From Virgibacillus ndiopensis (GTDB taxonomy: Bacteria; Bacillota; Bacilli; Bacillales; Amphibacillaceae): 64,000 bases of DNA. Both the position numbers and the translations under genes were made by a program. The notes under the pieces are model-generated. The model was not told where the DNA came from. It ran no database searches and was given only the letters and a program-made list of their open reading frames with translations. How positions within the stretch are numbered: position 1 is the first letter of the stretch; every line of letters starts with the position of its first letter. The stretch covers positions 372,001 to 436,000 of the forward strand of contig NZ_FZMZ01000005.1 of NCBI RefSeq assembly GCF_900187325.1, read 5' to 3'. This document shows positions 10,411 through 20,201 of this stretch, piece by piece.

Positions 10411-12261
10411 ATGAAAATTTTTCAAATGTCCGATGCACTTGCAAATAAGATAGCTGCTGGAGAGGTAGTCGAACGTCCTGCGTCTGTAGTTAAGGAATTA
10501 ATTGAAAATAGTATTGATGCAAATAGTACTTGGATTAAGGTAGATTTAGCAGAGGCTGGGCTACAGCAAATTAAGATAACCGATGATGGAGATGGGATGG
10601 CAGAGAAAGACTGTGAAACAGCTTTTTTACGACATGCTACAAGCAAAATTAAAAATGAAACTGATTTATTTCACGTAAAAACGCTTGGATTTCGTGGTGA
10701 AGCGTTGGCAAGTATTGCAGCAGTCAGTCGATTGACAGTCAAAACGTCTCAAGGTAATGAAGCAGGTACATTTCTCCGAATGGAAGGCGGAAAAGTGATC
10801 GAGAAAAGCAAAAGCGATGCGCGTAAAGGATCGGAAATAAATGTTGAAGATTTGTTTTTCAACACGCCTGCAAGGTTAAAGTATATGAAGACGATTCATA
10901 CTGAACTAGGGCATATTACCGATCTGTTAAATCGTTTAGCTCTTTCGCATCCAACTATTCGCTTTGAAGCAACACATAATGGAAAACAGCTTTTTAAAAC
11001 ATCAGGCAGCGGAGATTTATTACAAGTTGTCTCACACGTTTATGGAATGAGCGTGGCGAAAAAAATGATTCCTATTCAACATGAAACACTCGACTTTGCG
11101 ATAAACGGATTTATCGCAAAACCTGAGGTTACTCGTGCATCACGTAACTATATATCTACTATTATTAACGGTAGATATATAAAAAGCATTCCATTATCAC
11201 AGGCAATTATTAGAGGGTACCATACACTGTTACCAATAGGACGACAACCTATTGTGGTTATCTCAATAGAAATGGATCCTATTTTAGTCGATGTTAATGT
11301 TCACCCAACAAAGCTCGAAGTTCGGTTTAGTAAAGATAAGGAATTGTTTAGTGCAATTGAAGAAACAATCAGAAAAAAGTTTAGGGAGATTACATTAATT
11401 CCTGAATTGGAACAGAAAGAAAAACATAATCAAAATCAGAATAATAATTCCATCCAAAATACAATGGAATTTGATACTATATCTAAAAAAACTCCAACGA
11501 TCAATTGGAATTCTGATAGAAGAATAAATGAAAATCAAATGCCATTCAGTCAAAACAATGTTTCAACAGAGGAATTTACGAAAGATAATCAACCAGATGT
11601 AGCAATACCAGAAACGATTCAACCTAAAACATTGTCTATGGTTGAAAAACAAGAAGAAACAGAAAAGGTAGATTCACCACGTGTTCCTACGATGTACCCA
11701 ATCGGTCAATTACACGGGACATACATTATAGCTCAAAATGAAAACGGCCTATATATGATCGATCAACATGCGGCCCAAGAGCGAGTTAAATATGAGTTTT
11801 TTAAACAAAAACTAGGTAAAGCTACTAACGAGTCGCAAGAGCTCCTCATACCAATGACGTTTGATTTTTCCAAACAGGAAGCCATTTTTATTGAGCAATG
11901 TAAGGAAGAACTTGAGAAGGTTGGTCTGTTCTTTGAATCGTTTGGAAATCAGTCGTATATTATTCGTTCCCATCCAAATTGGTTTCCACAAGGATTTGAA
12001 GAAGAAGTCATCCGGGAAATGATTGCGCAAATTATGGAGGAAGAACGAATTAATATCGAGTCAATTAGGGAAGATGCAGCAATACTAATGTCATGTAAAA
12101 GGTCAATTAAAGCAAATCATTACTTAAATCAGGATGATATGTTTCGCCTGTTAGAAGATTTACGATCAACAACAGATCCATTTACATGCCCACATGGTAG
12201 ACCAATAATTGTACATTTCTCTTCCTACGAATTGGAGAAAATGTTCAAGCGGGTCATGTAA
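10411..12261 (+). CDS. mutL: DNA mismatch repair endonuclease MutL
   Basis: MutL couples MutS to strand incision. The 616-residue protein has the GHKL ATPase motifs ([25 protein letters not shown]) in the N-terminal half, a low-complexity Asn/Gln-rich linker (about residues 330-430) and the C-terminal endonuclease domain. That domain carries DQHA-x2-E-x4-E at residues 451-462, Cys562 in [10 protein letters not shown] and CPHGRP at 593, so it is predicted to be a nicking MutL. ATG 10411 is chosen: [22 protein letters not shown] aligns with family starts, and AAAGGA lies upstream. An in-frame extension reaching 10351 has no support. Confidence 0.97.
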   Translation: MKIFQMSDALANKIAAGEVVERPASVVKELIENSIDANSTWIKVDLAEAGLQQIKITDDGDGMAEKDCETAFLRHATSKIKNETDLFHVKTLGFRGEALASIAAVSRLTVKTSQGNEAGTFLRMEGGKVIEKSKSDARKGSEINVEDLFFNTPARLKYMKTIHTELGHITDLLNRLALSHPTIRFEATHNGKQLFKTSGSGDLLQVVSHVYGMSVAKKMIPIQHETLDFAINGFIAKPEVTRASRNYISTIINGRYIKSIPLSQAIIRGYHTLLPIGRQPIVVISIEMDPILVDVNVHPTKLEVRFSKDKELFSAIEETIRKKFREITLIPELEQKEKHNQNQNNNSIQNTMEFDTISKKTPTINWNSDRRINENQMPFSQNNVSTEEFTKDNQPDVAIPETIQPKTLSMVEKQEETEKVDSPRVPTMYPIGQLHGTYIIAQNENGLYMIDQHAAQERVKYEFFKQKLGKATNESQELLIPMTFDFSKQEAIFIEQCKEELEKVGLFFESFGNQSYIIRSHPNWFPQGFEEEVIREMIAQIMEEERINIESIREDAAILMSCKRSIKANHYLNQDDMFRLLEDLRSTTDPFTCPHGRPIIVHFSSYELEKMFKRVM

Positions 12262-12278
12262 TATGTATAATTCACGTG

Positions 12279-12311
12279 CACCTCGTACAAGCTAATAAAA
12301 ACTGCGAGGTG
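12279..12311 (+). promoter_or_regulatory. hairpin covering the Dps-like gene's ribosome binding site
   Basis: CACCTCG at 12279-12285 is exactly complementary to CGAGGTG at 12305-12311, with a 19-base loop. The right arm contains the GAGGTG Shine-Dalgarno of the next gene, and there is no T run, so it is not an ordinary terminator. A TATAAT at 12266-12271 could place the transcript start right at the left arm. Regulation by occlusion is an inference. Confidence 0.45.
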
Positions 12312-12318
12312 TATGTTT

Positions 12319-12768
12319 ATGGATAATCAGCGATTAGTAAACTTTTTAAATCAACTATTGTCTAATTATTTTGTGCTATATGTAAAACTGCATCGGTACC
12401 ATTGGTTTGTTCAAGGGAGACACTTTTTTCAATTACATGAGAAATTTGAAGAAATGTATACAACAGTTGCGGCTGATCTAGATGAAATTGCAGAACGAAT
12501 TTTAATGATTGATGGAAAACCACTGGCTACGATGGTTAAGTATTTAAAAGAGGCAACATTGGTTGAAGCAAATGCTGATGATAAAGAAAATGAAATAATT
12601 CAACAATTAATAGAAGATTATCAGCAAATCATTAATGAAATACAGAGTGAAGGGTATAAACTAGCAGCAGAAAATAATGATGAACCAACTACTGATTTAT
12701 TGGTAGCTATCCAAGGGAAACTAGAAAAATATGTTTGGATGCTCCACGCATATCGTGCATATGAATAA
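12319..12768 (+). CDS. Dps-family ferritin-like protein
   Basis: Dps proteins form 12-subunit shells that oxidise and store iron and protect DNA. The product (149 residues from ATG 12319; ATG 12313 is also possible) has the ferroxidase-type pattern LHRYHWFVQGRHFFQLHEKFEEMY near residues 25-45 and DLDEIAERI near 55-63, both typical of Dps/MrgA. The following ILMIDGKPLATM is the usual loop. Residues expected at the intersubunit di-iron site (His in HWFVQG, Asp/Glu in DEIAER) are present. ATG 12319 gives a better distance to GAGGTG than 12313. It lies between mutL and miaA, an unusual place compared with B. subtilis. An oxidative-stress role is inferred from family. Confidence 0.85.
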   Translation: MDNQRLVNFLNQLLSNYFVLYVKLHRYHWFVQGRHFFQLHEKFEEMYTTVAADLDEIAERILMIDGKPLATMVKYLKEATLVEANADDKENEIIQQLIEDYQQIINEIQSEGYKLAAENNDEPTTDLLVAIQGKLEKYVWMLHAYRAYE

Positions 12769-12790
12769 AACTTTGTGATCTAGGGGAATA

Positions 12791-13729
12791 ATGATGAAGA
12801 AAACTGTAATTGTGGTCGTTGGCCCGACCGCAGTAGGGAAAACGCAGCTAAGTATTGAAATTGCTAAAGCTTTCAATGGAGAAATTATCAGTGGAGATTC
12901 GATGCAAGTATATAAAGGAATGGATATAGGTACCGCCAAAATTACAATGGAGGAAATGCAAGAAATTCCCCATTATATGCTCGATATAAAAGAACCTAAT
13001 GAGGAATTTTCAGTCGCAGATTTTCAGTATAATGTTCAGAAATATATTGATGACATTTCTGATCATAACCATATTCCAATTATTGCTGGAGGAAGTGGGC
13101 TTTACATTCAGGCAGCATTGTATAATTATAATTTTTCGAATCAAAAGCGTGATACTACGTTAACAAAGCGATTAGAAGAACGTATAGTAAACGAGGGTTC
13201 TGCTCCTCTTTACAATTACTTGAAAGAAATAGATCCTCAACAGGCAAGTAAAGTTCATCCCAACAACCATAGACGGTTAATACGAGCGATTGAAATCTAT
13301 GAAACAACTGGAATGACGATGTCCGAATACCAGGAAAATCAAGAGAAAGAATCACCTTACAATCCTATTTTTATAGGATTGGAGATGGATCGAAAACTTT
13401 TGTACAATCGAATAAATGAACGAATTGATAGAATGATGGAAAATGGGTTATTAGATGAAGTAAGGTCTTTATTCAACAGTGGTTTTTCAACCTGTCAATC
13501 CATGCGGGCAATTGGTTATAAAGAGTTTATTCCTTATTTTAAAGGGGAACAAAGCTTGGAAGAGTCAATTGAGCAGTTAAAACAAAATTCTAGAAGATAT
13601 GCGAAGCGGCAGTACACATGGTTTAAAAACAAAATGAATGTGACATGGTATTCGCTTACTCCTTCGACGATTAATGAAAAAATTCGAAACATTTTAGAAG
13701 ATTTAGCAGGAATGTTGGAAGAAAAGTAG
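12791..13729 (+). CDS. miaA: tRNA dimethylallyltransferase MiaA
   Basis: MiaA transfers a dimethylallyl group to N6 of A37 in tRNA, making the substrate for MiaB. The 312-residue protein has the P-loop GPTAVGKT at residues 11-18, [23 protein letters not shown] and the tRNA-binding [13 protein letters not shown] near residue 265-277. AGGGGA lies upstream of tandem ATGs at 12791 and 12794; either could be used. hfq follows 43 bases after the stop, as in many bacteria, so the two are probably co-transcribed. Confidence 0.96.
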   Translation: MMKKTVIVVVGPTAVGKTQLSIEIAKAFNGEIISGDSMQVYKGMDIGTAKITMEEMQEIPHYMLDIKEPNEEFSVADFQYNVQKYIDDISDHNHIPIIAGGSGLYIQAALYNYNFSNQKRDTTLTKRLEERIVNEGSAPLYNYLKEIDPQQASKVHPNNHRRLIRAIEIYETTGMTMSEYQENQEKESPYNPIFIGLEMDRKLLYNRINERIDRMMENGLLDEVRSLFNSGFSTCQSMRAIGYKEFIPYFKGEQSLEESIEQLKQNSRRYAKRQYTWFKNKMNVTWYSLTPSTINEKIRNILEDLAGMLEEK

Positions 13730-13772
13730 AAATAAATATATATATACAGATAGAAAAAGAGGAGGAAGTGCA

Positions 13773-13997
13773 ATGGCGCAATCAGTGAATATCCAAGATC
13801 AATATTTAAACCAGCTGAGGAAAGATCACATTTCAGTTACGGTATTTCTGACAAACGGATTCCAATTAAGAGGAATAGTAAAAGCATTCGATAATTTCAC
13901 TGTATTATTAGAAACCGATGGAAAACAACAACTCATTTTCAAACACGCAATTTCCACATTTGCTCCGGTTAAAAATGTGTCACTCGATAAAGAATAG
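13773..13997 (+). CDS. hfq: RNA chaperone Hfq
   Basis: Hfq forms hexameric rings that bind small RNAs and mRNAs. The 74-residue protein carries Sm1 ([21 protein letters not shown]) split over residues 5-25, the FDNFTVLLE core and the Sm2 IFKHAISTF motif; B. subtilis Hfq has 73 residues. GAGGAGG precedes ATG 13773. A terminator follows directly. Confidence 0.97.
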   Translation: MAQSVNIQDQYLNQLRKDHISVTVFLTNGFQLRGIVKAFDNFTVLLETDGKQQLIFKHAISTFAPVKNVSLDKE

Positions 13998-14005
13998 GTA
14001 ATTTA

Positions 14006-14035
14006 ACGGATACTCTATATGGGGTATCCGTTTTG
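14006..14035 (+). terminator. miaA-hfq terminator
   Basis: ACGGATACTC pairs with GGGTATCCG across a short loop, then TTTTG. Confidence 0.75.
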
Positions 14036-14143
14036 CTTGTGTATTTTTACCCTTAAACTATTTGCTCCAGCGTAATGTTTTATGGGCGTTTGTCACAACT
14101 TTTCAGTTTATCACGTATACTATGATGACTGAGGGGTGATGAA

Positions 14144-15061
14144 TTGGAAACACAAATGGTTCGCAATAAAAATGGGAAAATAAATATCGTTTTGCATGAT
14201 AACAAAGGTGTAAAACTTGATACGGATAAAAGGCATATTGAAAGTGGCCCATTCATGCATATTGATCAAGAATTCTCATCATTCATAGGTATGGATAACC
14301 TTAAACAAACAATTAAGGAGATATATGCTACGATCGTAATTAATGAACGAAGAAAACAAATGGGGCTAGCATGTTCAAAACAAGTGCTTCATATGTTATT
14401 TAAGGGCAATCCTGGTACAGGTAAAACTACTGTTGCAAGAAAGCTTGCTAAAATGTATTTTGATATGGAAATATTGTCAAAAGGCCATCTTATTGAGGCA
14501 GAACGGGCGGATTTGGTTGGTGAATATATTGGTCAAACAGCTCAAAAAACACGTGCGGTAATTCAAAAGGCAATGGGTGGAGTGCTTTTTATTGATGAAG
14601 CCTATTCATTGGCTCGAGGTGGCGAGAAGGATTTTGGAAAAGAAGCCATTGATACATTAGTAAAACATATGGAGGATAACCAAAATGATTTTGTTTTGAT
14701 TTTAGCAGGTTATCCATATGAAATGGAACGATTTTTGTTACTCAACCCGGGCCTGAAGTCTAGATTTCCATTTATTCTAGATTTTCATGATTACGATGTT
14801 AACCAACTAATGGATATCGCTAAACAAATGGTTACATTAAGAGAGTATCAATTAACTCAAGAAGCGGAATGGAAATTACAGGAGCACTTATATAGAAAAA
14901 CCCGTGAAGTTGAGCGCAATTTCGCAAACGCTCGGTATGTACGAAATGTGATTGAACAGTCGATACGTAGGCATGCAGTTCGTTTAATTAAGAACGAACA
15001 GTATTCACCTGAGGATTTGATGAAATTGATCGGAAGTGATTTAAGTTTTGAGGAAATGTAA
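14144..15061 (+). CDS. spoVK: Stage V sporulation AAA ATPase SpoVK
   Basis: SpoVK is an AAA+ ATPase of the CbxX/CfqX type needed for spore maturation. The 305-residue protein has Walker A GNPGTGKT at residues 88-95, the EAERADLVGEYIGQTA segment after it, and Walker B FIDEAYSLARGGEKDFGKEA around Asp151-Glu152. An arginine-rich C-terminal helical part follows (FANARYVRNVIEQSI). The start is TTG 14144 with GAGGGGTGA upstream. Homology to B. subtilis SpoVK is strong over most of the length; the N-terminal 50 residues are shorter. Confidence 0.92.
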   Translation: METQMVRNKNGKINIVLHDNKGVKLDTDKRHIESGPFMHIDQEFSSFIGMDNLKQTIKEIYATIVINERRKQMGLACSKQVLHMLFKGNPGTGKTTVARKLAKMYFDMEILSKGHLIEAERADLVGEYIGQTAQKTRAVIQKAMGGVLFIDEAYSLARGGEKDFGKEAIDTLVKHMEDNQNDFVLILAGYPYEMERFLLLNPGLKSRFPFILDFHDYDVNQLMDIAKQMVTLREYQLTQEAEWKLQEHLYRKTREVERNFANARYVRNVIEQSIRRHAVRLIKNEQYSPEDLMKLIGSDLSFEEM

Positions 15062-15157
15062 TTGGCGCTTACGCTCATCGAGATTTCTTTATCTCCTGCG
15101 GTTCGGTCCAGTCCATTCCATTCGTCGCTACCCAGGGGCTTCGGTTTTGTTCATAAA

Positions 15158-15186
15158 TTGTGATGGGGATTTTTCTTTGCTATGAT
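15158..15186 (+). promoter_or_regulatory. probable hflX promoter
   Basis: TTGTGA at 15158-15163, 17-base spacer, TATGAT at 15181-15186, 38 bases upstream of hflX. Confidence 0.5.
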
Positions 15187-15224
15187 ATAGGCATGCTGAT
15201 AGAAAAGAAAGAGGTAATCGATAC

Positions 15225-16460
15225 ATGACAGAAAAAATACTAGTCATTGCAGTGAAAAAACAAGAGTATACTGACGAACGTTTTTACTCATCATTAGAAG
15301 AAATAAAGTCCCTAAGTAATACAGCTGGTGGAACAGTGCTAAAGGTTGTTACACAAAATCGGGAAAAGATTCATCATGCACATTATATTGGAGAAGGGAA
15401 AATCGAAGAAACCTCACGAGATATACAGGAGCTTGATATTGATTTAGTTATTGCAAATGATGAATTGTCTGCTGGTCAATTGCGAAATCTTAGTGATCAG
15501 TTGGGAGTTCGGTTAATTGATCGAAGCCAACTAATTTTAGATATTTTCGCACAACGTGCTCATACGAAGGAAGGTAAACTCCAAGTCGAACTTGCACAAT
15601 TAGAATATATGTTACCGAGGCTCCGTGGTCAAGGGTTGGCGCTATCTCGTTTAGGTGCGGGAATTGGTACACGTGGCCCTGGTGAAACAAAATTAGAGAC
15701 AGATCAACGACACATAAGGCGTAAAATATATGATATTAAACGCCGACTAAAGATAGCTGTAAGTCAGCGAGAACAATATCGTAAGCGGAGAAAAACAAAC
15801 AATGTATTTCAAATTGCAATCGTAGGCTATACAAATGCCGGAAAATCTACCTTATTTAATCGTATTACGAAAAGTCATTCACTTGAAGAGGATCAATTGT
15901 TTGCAACACTCGATCCGCTCACAAGACAAATTCATTTACCATCAGGGTTCAGAACGTTACTTACAGATACAGTTGGTTTTCTTCAAGAACTACCGACTAC
16001 GCTGATTGCCGCATTTCGTTCTACATTAGAAGAGGTTACAGAGGCGGATTTTATATTACATGTTGTGGATGCATCACATCCGGACCAGGTACAACATCAG
16101 GATACAGTTCTTAGTCTTTTGGATGAATTAGGTGCAAATACAATTCCTATGTTGACAGTGTATAATAAAACGGACAAATTAAACGAAGATTTCATCCCGT
16201 CCAATCATCCATCCATTCAAATTAGTGCTTTTGACGAGCAGGATGTCAGTAGATTGTTGACAAAGATTGAAGTTATTTTGAAGGATGAGTGGGATTGGTA
16301 CAGTGCTGAGATTAGTCCCGTTGAAGGAAAATTAATAAATAGAATTGAAAATGAAACCATAATGGAAGAAAGATATTTTGATGAAGATCAAGCAAAATAC
16401 AAAGTAAAAGGCTTTGTTAGGGAGGAACACCCGTTAACAAGCCAACTGAAGGGGAATTAA
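15225..16460 (+). CDS. hflX: Ribosome-associated GTPase HflX
   Basis: HflX binds 50S/70S particles and splits stalled ribosomes. The 411-residue protein has the N-terminal HflX domain (about residues 25-115), the glycine-rich linker GAGIGTRGPGETKLE near 145-158, and a G domain with G1 GYTNAGKS at 201-208, a DTVGF G3 motif and a YNKTD G4 motif. GAAAGAGG precedes ATG 15225. It corresponds to ynbA of B. subtilis, with ynbB downstream in the same order. Confidence 0.95.
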   Translation: MTEKILVIAVKKQEYTDERFYSSLEEIKSLSNTAGGTVLKVVTQNREKIHHAHYIGEGKIEETSRDIQELDIDLVIANDELSAGQLRNLSDQLGVRLIDRSQLILDIFAQRAHTKEGKLQVELAQLEYMLPRLRGQGLALSRLGAGIGTRGPGETKLETDQRHIRRKIYDIKRRLKIAVSQREQYRKRRKTNNVFQIAIVGYTNAGKSTLFNRITKSHSLEEDQLFATLDPLTRQIHLPSGFRTLLTDTVGFLQELPTTLIAAFRSTLEEVTEADFILHVVDASHPDQVQHQDTVLSLLDELGANTIPMLTVYNKTDKLNEDFIPSNHPSIQISAFDEQDVSRLLTKIEVILKDEWDWYSAEISPVEGKLINRIENETIMEERYFDEDQAKYKVKGFVREEHPLTSQLKGN

Positions 16461-16467
16461 TGTAGTA

Positions 16468-17712
16468 ATGATTAAACGCTATGTACAACTAGCAGAAACA
16501 GATTGTGAAATTCTTCACGAGGAAATAAGAAAAACAGTTGAAATAAATCAAAAACGTGTTCTTGATGCATTTAAGAAAAATCGAGTCAGTGACAGTCATT
16601 TTAATACCACCACAGGTTATGGGTATGATGATTATGGCAGAGAAGTACTGGAAGCCGTTTATGCAGATGTGTTTGGTGGAGAGGATGCATTGGTCAGACC
16701 GCAAATCGTATCAGGGACACATGCTATATCTACAACATTATTTGGTCTGCTACGACCAAACGATGAATTGATCTATATAACCGGGAAGCCTTATGATACA
16801 TTGGAATCAGTTATTGGTAAACGCGGGAAAAACACGGGTTCTTTGAAGGATTTTGGGATAAATTATAACGAAGTAGATTTATTACCAGATGGTTCTGTAA
16901 ATTTTGAGATGGTACAAAAGTTAATTACGGATAAAACAAAAGTAATTGGTATTCAACGGTCCAAGGGCTACGATGACAGACCATCATTTACCATTTCGGA
17001 AATCAAGAAAATGGTAAAATTCATTAAAAAGATAAATACGGATTTAATTATCTTTGTTGATAATTGCTATGGAGAATTTGTTGAACCTATCGAACCATTA
17101 CATGTTGGAGCAGATATTATAGCTGGTTCATTGATTAAGAATCCAGGTGGAGGCATTGTTCGTGCAGGAGGATATATAGTTGGACGTAAAGATCTTGTTA
17201 CACAATGTGCGCATCGCCTAACCGCGCCAGGGTTAGGTAAGGAAACAGGTGCTACATTACATATGCTGCAGGAAATGTACCAAGGGTTCTTCATAGCGCC
17301 GCATATTGTGGGTGAAGCATTGAAAGGTGCTGTATTTACAGCAAGATTTTTAGAATTAGCCGGGTTTACAACAAAACCGCATTATTTAGAAAAGCGAACA
17401 GACTTAATTCAATCCGTAACATTTGAAAATGCTGAACAAATGATTGCTTTTTGTCAAACAATACAGCAAAATTCACCAATCAATTCATTTGTTACTCCAT
17501 ACCCTAGTGAAATGCCGGGGTATGATGATGATGTGATTATGGCTGCAGGAACATTTATTCAAGGTGCAAGTCTTGAATTAACAGCAGATGGTCCAATCAG
17601 AGCGCCGTTTACAGCGTTTGTTCAAGGTGGATTAACGTATGAGCATGTAAAAATTGCTTTAAAAGAATCGGTGACCAATTTAGTTGATAAAGGTTATCTC
17701 AATTCAAAATAG
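16468..17712 (+). CDS. ynbB: PLP-dependent methionine gamma-lyase-like protein YnbB
   Basis: This family (once called aluminium resistance proteins) has a fold-type I PLP-enzyme architecture related to cystathionine/methionine gamma-lyases; the true substrate in Bacilli is not established. The 414-residue protein has the PLP-binding region with Asp/Asn in FVDNCYGEF and the Schiff-base Lys224 in GSLIKNPGGG. SGTHAISTTLFGLLRP near residue 82 forms the phosphate-binding part. It begins 7 bases after the hflX stop, so the two form an operon. AAGGGGAA lies about 12 bases before ATG 16468, a slightly long spacing. Confidence 0.9.
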   Translation: MIKRYVQLAETDCEILHEEIRKTVEINQKRVLDAFKKNRVSDSHFNTTTGYGYDDYGREVLEAVYADVFGGEDALVRPQIVSGTHAISTTLFGLLRPNDELIYITGKPYDTLESVIGKRGKNTGSLKDFGINYNEVDLLPDGSVNFEMVQKLITDKTKVIGIQRSKGYDDRPSFTISEIKKMVKFIKKINTDLIIFVDNCYGEFVEPIEPLHVGADIIAGSLIKNPGGGIVRAGGYIVGRKDLVTQCAHRLTAPGLGKETGATLHMLQEMYQGFFIAPHIVGEALKGAVFTARFLELAGFTTKPHYLEKRTDLIQSVTFENAEQMIAFCQTIQQNSPINSFVTPYPSEMPGYDDDVIMAAGTFIQGASLELTADGPIRAPFTAFVQGGLTYEHVKIALKESVTNLVDKGYLNSK

Positions 17713-17717
17713 GGTAT

Positions 17718-17745
17718 GTAAGAGTGGTTTAGCCACTCTTTTTCT
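17718..17745 (+). terminator. hflX-ynbB terminator
   Basis: AAGAGTGG pairs with CCACTCTT across TTTAG, followed by a T-rich tract. Confidence 0.85.
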
Positions 17746-17759
17746 TTTTTAATTTTTTA

Positions 17760-17810
17760 TGTAAGAAAATCTAACATTCAATTGACAATATACATAACAT
17801 ATTGTAAACT
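17760..17810 (+). promoter_or_regulatory. glnRA promoter with two GlnR/TnrA boxes
   Basis: 17760-17776 reads TGTAAGAAAATCTAACA, a perfect match to the GlnR/TnrA consensus TGTNA-N7-TNACA. A second site at 17783-17799 (TGACAATATACATAACA) has one mismatch and overlaps the promoter: TTGACA 17782-17787, 17-base spacer, TAAACT 17805-17810. Two operators upstream of glnR are also known in B. subtilis. Nitrogen-dependent autorepression is expected from this layout. Confidence 0.85.
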
Positions 17811-17842
17811 TTAAATATAATAAATGAAGGGGGTCAACGTAT

Positions 17843-18241
17843 ATGAACGATCAAGACCGGCGTTCCATGCCCTTATTCTCAATAGGAATCGTAAAAAAAT
17901 TGACCGAACTAACCGCAAGACAAATACGGAATTATGAAGAACATGGCCTTATAAACCCTGAAAGGACATCAGGGAATCAACGTTTATTTTCATTTAACGA
18001 CGTTGATCGTTTGCTTGAGATTAAAGACTTGCTTGATAAAGGAATTAATTTAGCAGGAATTAAACATTTATTGGTCATGGAAGAGCAGAAAATGCTAATG
18101 GAAAAACAGAAAAAAGAAGAACAGTATGCTCTATTATCTGATAAGGATTTGCGAAAAATGCTTAAAAATGAATTATATGAAGCGGGAAGAATGGGAAAAT
18201 CTAGCTTAAGACAAGGTGAGTTATCTAGGTTTTTCCAATAA
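17843..18241 (+). CDS. glnR: Glutamine synthetase repressor GlnR
   Basis: GlnR is a MerR-family repressor activated by feedback-inhibited glutamine synthetase; it represses glnRA and other nitrogen genes when nitrogen is plentiful. The 132-residue protein has the MerR winged helix ([24 protein letters not shown], residues 12-35) and ends with the short tail [11 protein letters not shown], like the FRQGDMSRFF tail of B. subtilis GlnR that senses GlnA. GAAGGGGG precedes ATG 17843. Two GlnR boxes lie in its promoter; glnA follows 37 bases downstream. Confidence 0.96.
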   Translation: MNDQDRRSMPLFSIGIVKKLTELTARQIRNYEEHGLINPERTSGNQRLFSFNDVDRLLEIKDLLDKGINLAGIKHLLVMEEQKMLMEKQKKEEQYALLSDKDLRKMLKNELYEAGRMGKSSLRQGELSRFFQ

Positions 18242-18278
18242 CATAATTAAACTTTTATAAACATTGGGAGGAAAAAAG

Positions 18279-19616
18279 ATGGGCTCGAAATTATCAAAAG
18301 AACAAATTTACAAAATGATTGAGGAGGAAAATGTTCGATTTATTCGCTTGCAGTTTACCGATATGCTTGGAACAATTAAAAATGTTGAGATACCTTTAAG
18401 TCAATTGGAAAAAGCATTGGACAATAAAATGATGTTTGACGGATCATCTATTGAAGGATTTGTTCGTATAGAAGAATCAGATATGTACTTGTATCCGGAT
18501 CTAGATACATTTGTTGTATTTCCATGGACATCAGATAAAGGTAAAGTAGCACGTTTTATTTGCGACATTTACAATCCTGACGGCACTCCGTTTGAAGGTT
18601 GTCCACGATATAACTTAAAGCGTAATCTGAAAAAAATGGAGGAGCTTGGTTTTACAGCATTTAATATTGGTACTGAACCAGAATTTTTCTTATTTAAGCT
18701 AGATGAAAGAGGAGAACCCTCATTAGAGCTTAATGATAAAGGTGGATATTTTGACCTTGCCCCTACAGACTTAGGAGAAAATTGTCGCCGTGATATCGTG
18801 CTTGAGCTAGAAGAAATGGGCTTTGAAATTGAAGCTTCACATCATGAAGTTGCTCCAGGACAGCATGAAATTGATTTTAAATATTCTGATGCAGTAAAAC
18901 ATGCAGATGATATTCAAACATTTAAATTAGTGGTAAAAACCATTGCTAGAAAACATAATTTGCATGCTACATTTATGCCAAAACCATTATTTGGTGTTAA
19001 CGGATCTGGAATGCATGTAAATATGTCATTATTCCAGGATGGGGAAAATAAATTCTTTGATCCAAGTGGCGAATTGCAATTAAGTGAGGTAGCGTATCAG
19101 TTCACAGCAGGCGTAATCAAACATGCAACTAACTTTACTGCAATAACAAACCCGACAGTAAATTCATATAAACGACTTGTCCCTGGTTATGAAGCACCAT
19201 GTTATGTGGCTTGGTCTGGAATGAATAGGAGTCCACTTATTCGTATACCTTTTTCAAGAGGTTTAAGTACACGTATTGAGGCGAGAAGTGTAGATCCATC
19301 AGCCAATCCATATTTAGCCATGTCGGTATTGCTTGCTTCTGGATTAGATGGTGTTAAAAATAAATTAACACCACCATCTGCGGTTGATCGTAATATTTAT
19401 GTAATGGATAAAGCTGAAAGAGAGAAAAACGGAATTAAAGATTTACCTGCAACGTTAATGGATGCTCTTGAAGAATTACAAAAGGATGAAACAATCATTG
19501 AAGCTTTAGGTGAACATTTATTTGAACATTTCATTGAAGCGAAGGAGATTGAATGGGATATGTTTAGAACGACCGTTCATCCTTGGGAGAGAGAACAGTA
19601 TTTAACTTCATACTAA
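18279..19616 (+). CDS. glnA: Type I glutamine synthetase GlnA
   Basis: GlnA makes glutamine from glutamate, ammonia and ATP and acts as the nitrogen sensor for GlnR/TnrA. The 445-residue protein carries [10 protein letters not shown], the ATP/glutamate-site motifs [11 protein letters not shown] and [12 protein letters not shown], and ends [15 protein letters not shown] 18279 is preferred over an in-frame TTG at 18264 because GGGAGG lies just before it. The last 44 bases of the gene recur at 23784-23827, marking it as the integration target of the decayed element downstream. No terminator is seen right after the stop; the likely original one is at 23832. Confidence 0.97.
   Translation: MGSKLSKEQIYKMIEEENVRFIRLQFTDMLGTIKNVEIPLSQLEKALDNKMMFDGSSIEGFVRIEESDMYLYPDLDTFVVFPWTSDKGKVARFICDIYNPDGTPFEGCPRYNLKRNLKKMEELGFTAFNIGTEPEFFLFKLDERGEPSLELNDKGGYFDLAPTDLGENCRRDIVLELEEMGFEIEASHHEVAPGQHEIDFKYSDAVKHADDIQTFKLVVKTIARKHNLHATFMPKPLFGVNGSGMHVNMSLFQDGENKFFDPSGELQLSEVAYQFTAGVIKHATNFTAITNPTVNSYKRLVPGYEAPCYVAWSGMNRSPLIRIPFSRGLSTRIEARSVDPSANPYLAMSVLLASGLDGVKNKLTPPSAVDRNIYVMDKAEREKNGIKDLPATLMDALEELQKDETIIEALGEHLFEHFIEAKEIEWDMFRTTVHPWEREQYLTSY
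19573..19616 (+). repeat. attL-like direct repeat (glnA 3' end)
   Basis: This 44-base segment, the last codons of glnA through TAA, matches 23784-23827 in direct orientation at 42 of 44 positions; the two differences are adjacent (AG here, TT there). A duplicated gene 3' end flanking an integrase remnant is the signature of site-specific integration. Here the element side supplies, or retains, an intact glnA end. Confidence 0.8.
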
Positions 19617-19715
19617 TATTGATATAACAGGATTTCGTGTTGTGGGTACGCATGTCTGTTAAGGCTGTGATATAGGTTTTACCCACGAAACACCCAAAAA
19701 AGTTATAAAAAAATA

Positions 19716-20080
19716 TTATTTTAAAATCTTGGCCATATAGTTTTTTTCAAATTGATCGGTGTTATCCTTCTCAATCTTCTGGGAAACAGGAGAGTATACA
19801 TCGGATGTGATTTGCATACTACCATGGCCAAGTTTTTTTGTATATACTTCATACTTGATCCAGCTTCAATTAAAAGAACTGCATCAGTAAGGCATAAGGA
19901 GTGAACAGGTAATTGTTTTATTTTAGATCGTTTTAAAATACGTTCAAGTGCATTAAATAAACTTGATTTCGGCATGAAGTTTTCCATCTTTTCTACATAA
20001 CACTAAATTAAGATTGTGATGATACAAATCATTGATGTTCGTTTGAATTTGTTTTGCCCAAGCTAAGATGAAATTTTAAT
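19716..20080 (-). pseudogene. tyrosine-recombinase (phage-type integrase) remnant
   Basis: Reading the minus strand, the C-terminal half of an integrase is recognisable but split between frames. An upstream frame gives DGKLHAE, then a shift leads to MPKSSLFNALERILKRSK and LPVHSLCLTDAVLLIEAGSSMKYIQK. Another shift near 19830 leads to LGHGSMQITSDVYSPVSQKIE and the end MAKILK-stop at 19716-19718. In active relatives the second part reads HSLRHTHA; here the catalytic Arg is Cys and the second His is Asp. So the gene is dead by at least two frameshifts and active-site loss. It lies next to the left repeat, as an integrase gene would next to its attachment site. The boundary at 20080 is approximate. 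Confidence 0.75.
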
Positions 20081-20088
20081 TTATTTTA

Positions 20089-20096
20089 TATGGGAT
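20089..20096 (+). repeat. 8-bp target duplication, left copy
   Basis: TATGGGAT, identical to 21466-21473, directly abutting the left end of the IS256-family element. IS256-family elements make 8-9 bp duplications. Confidence 0.85.
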
Positions 20097-20110
20097 GGGA
20101 GTGTAATATT

Positions 20111-20157
20111 AACTGTGTAAGTAAGAAATGCGTACGGTTTCTTACTCACACAGTTTT
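20111..20157 (+). terminator. hairpin at the left end of the IS
   Basis: ACTGTGT-aa-GTAAGAAA pairs with TTTCTTAC-tc-ACACAGT, followed by six T. It lies between the left inverted repeat and the transposase. It is positioned to stop read-through transcription from outside, a common device limiting transposase expression. Confidence 0.7.
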
Positions 20158-20201
20158 TTATTTGGTAGAATAATAACTATAAAGCTAAAGGAGTGTTTTA
20201 A

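Noticed and set aside
14090-14121. TTGTCA and TATACT as a spoVK promoter
   Set aside because: Spacer is 20 bases, too long for sigma-A, and a sporulation-sigma match is not convincing.
18264-18278. Upstream TTG start for glnA giving a longer N-terminus
   Set aside because: It overlaps the GGGAGG ribosome binding site, and ATG 18279 gives the normal GlnA length.
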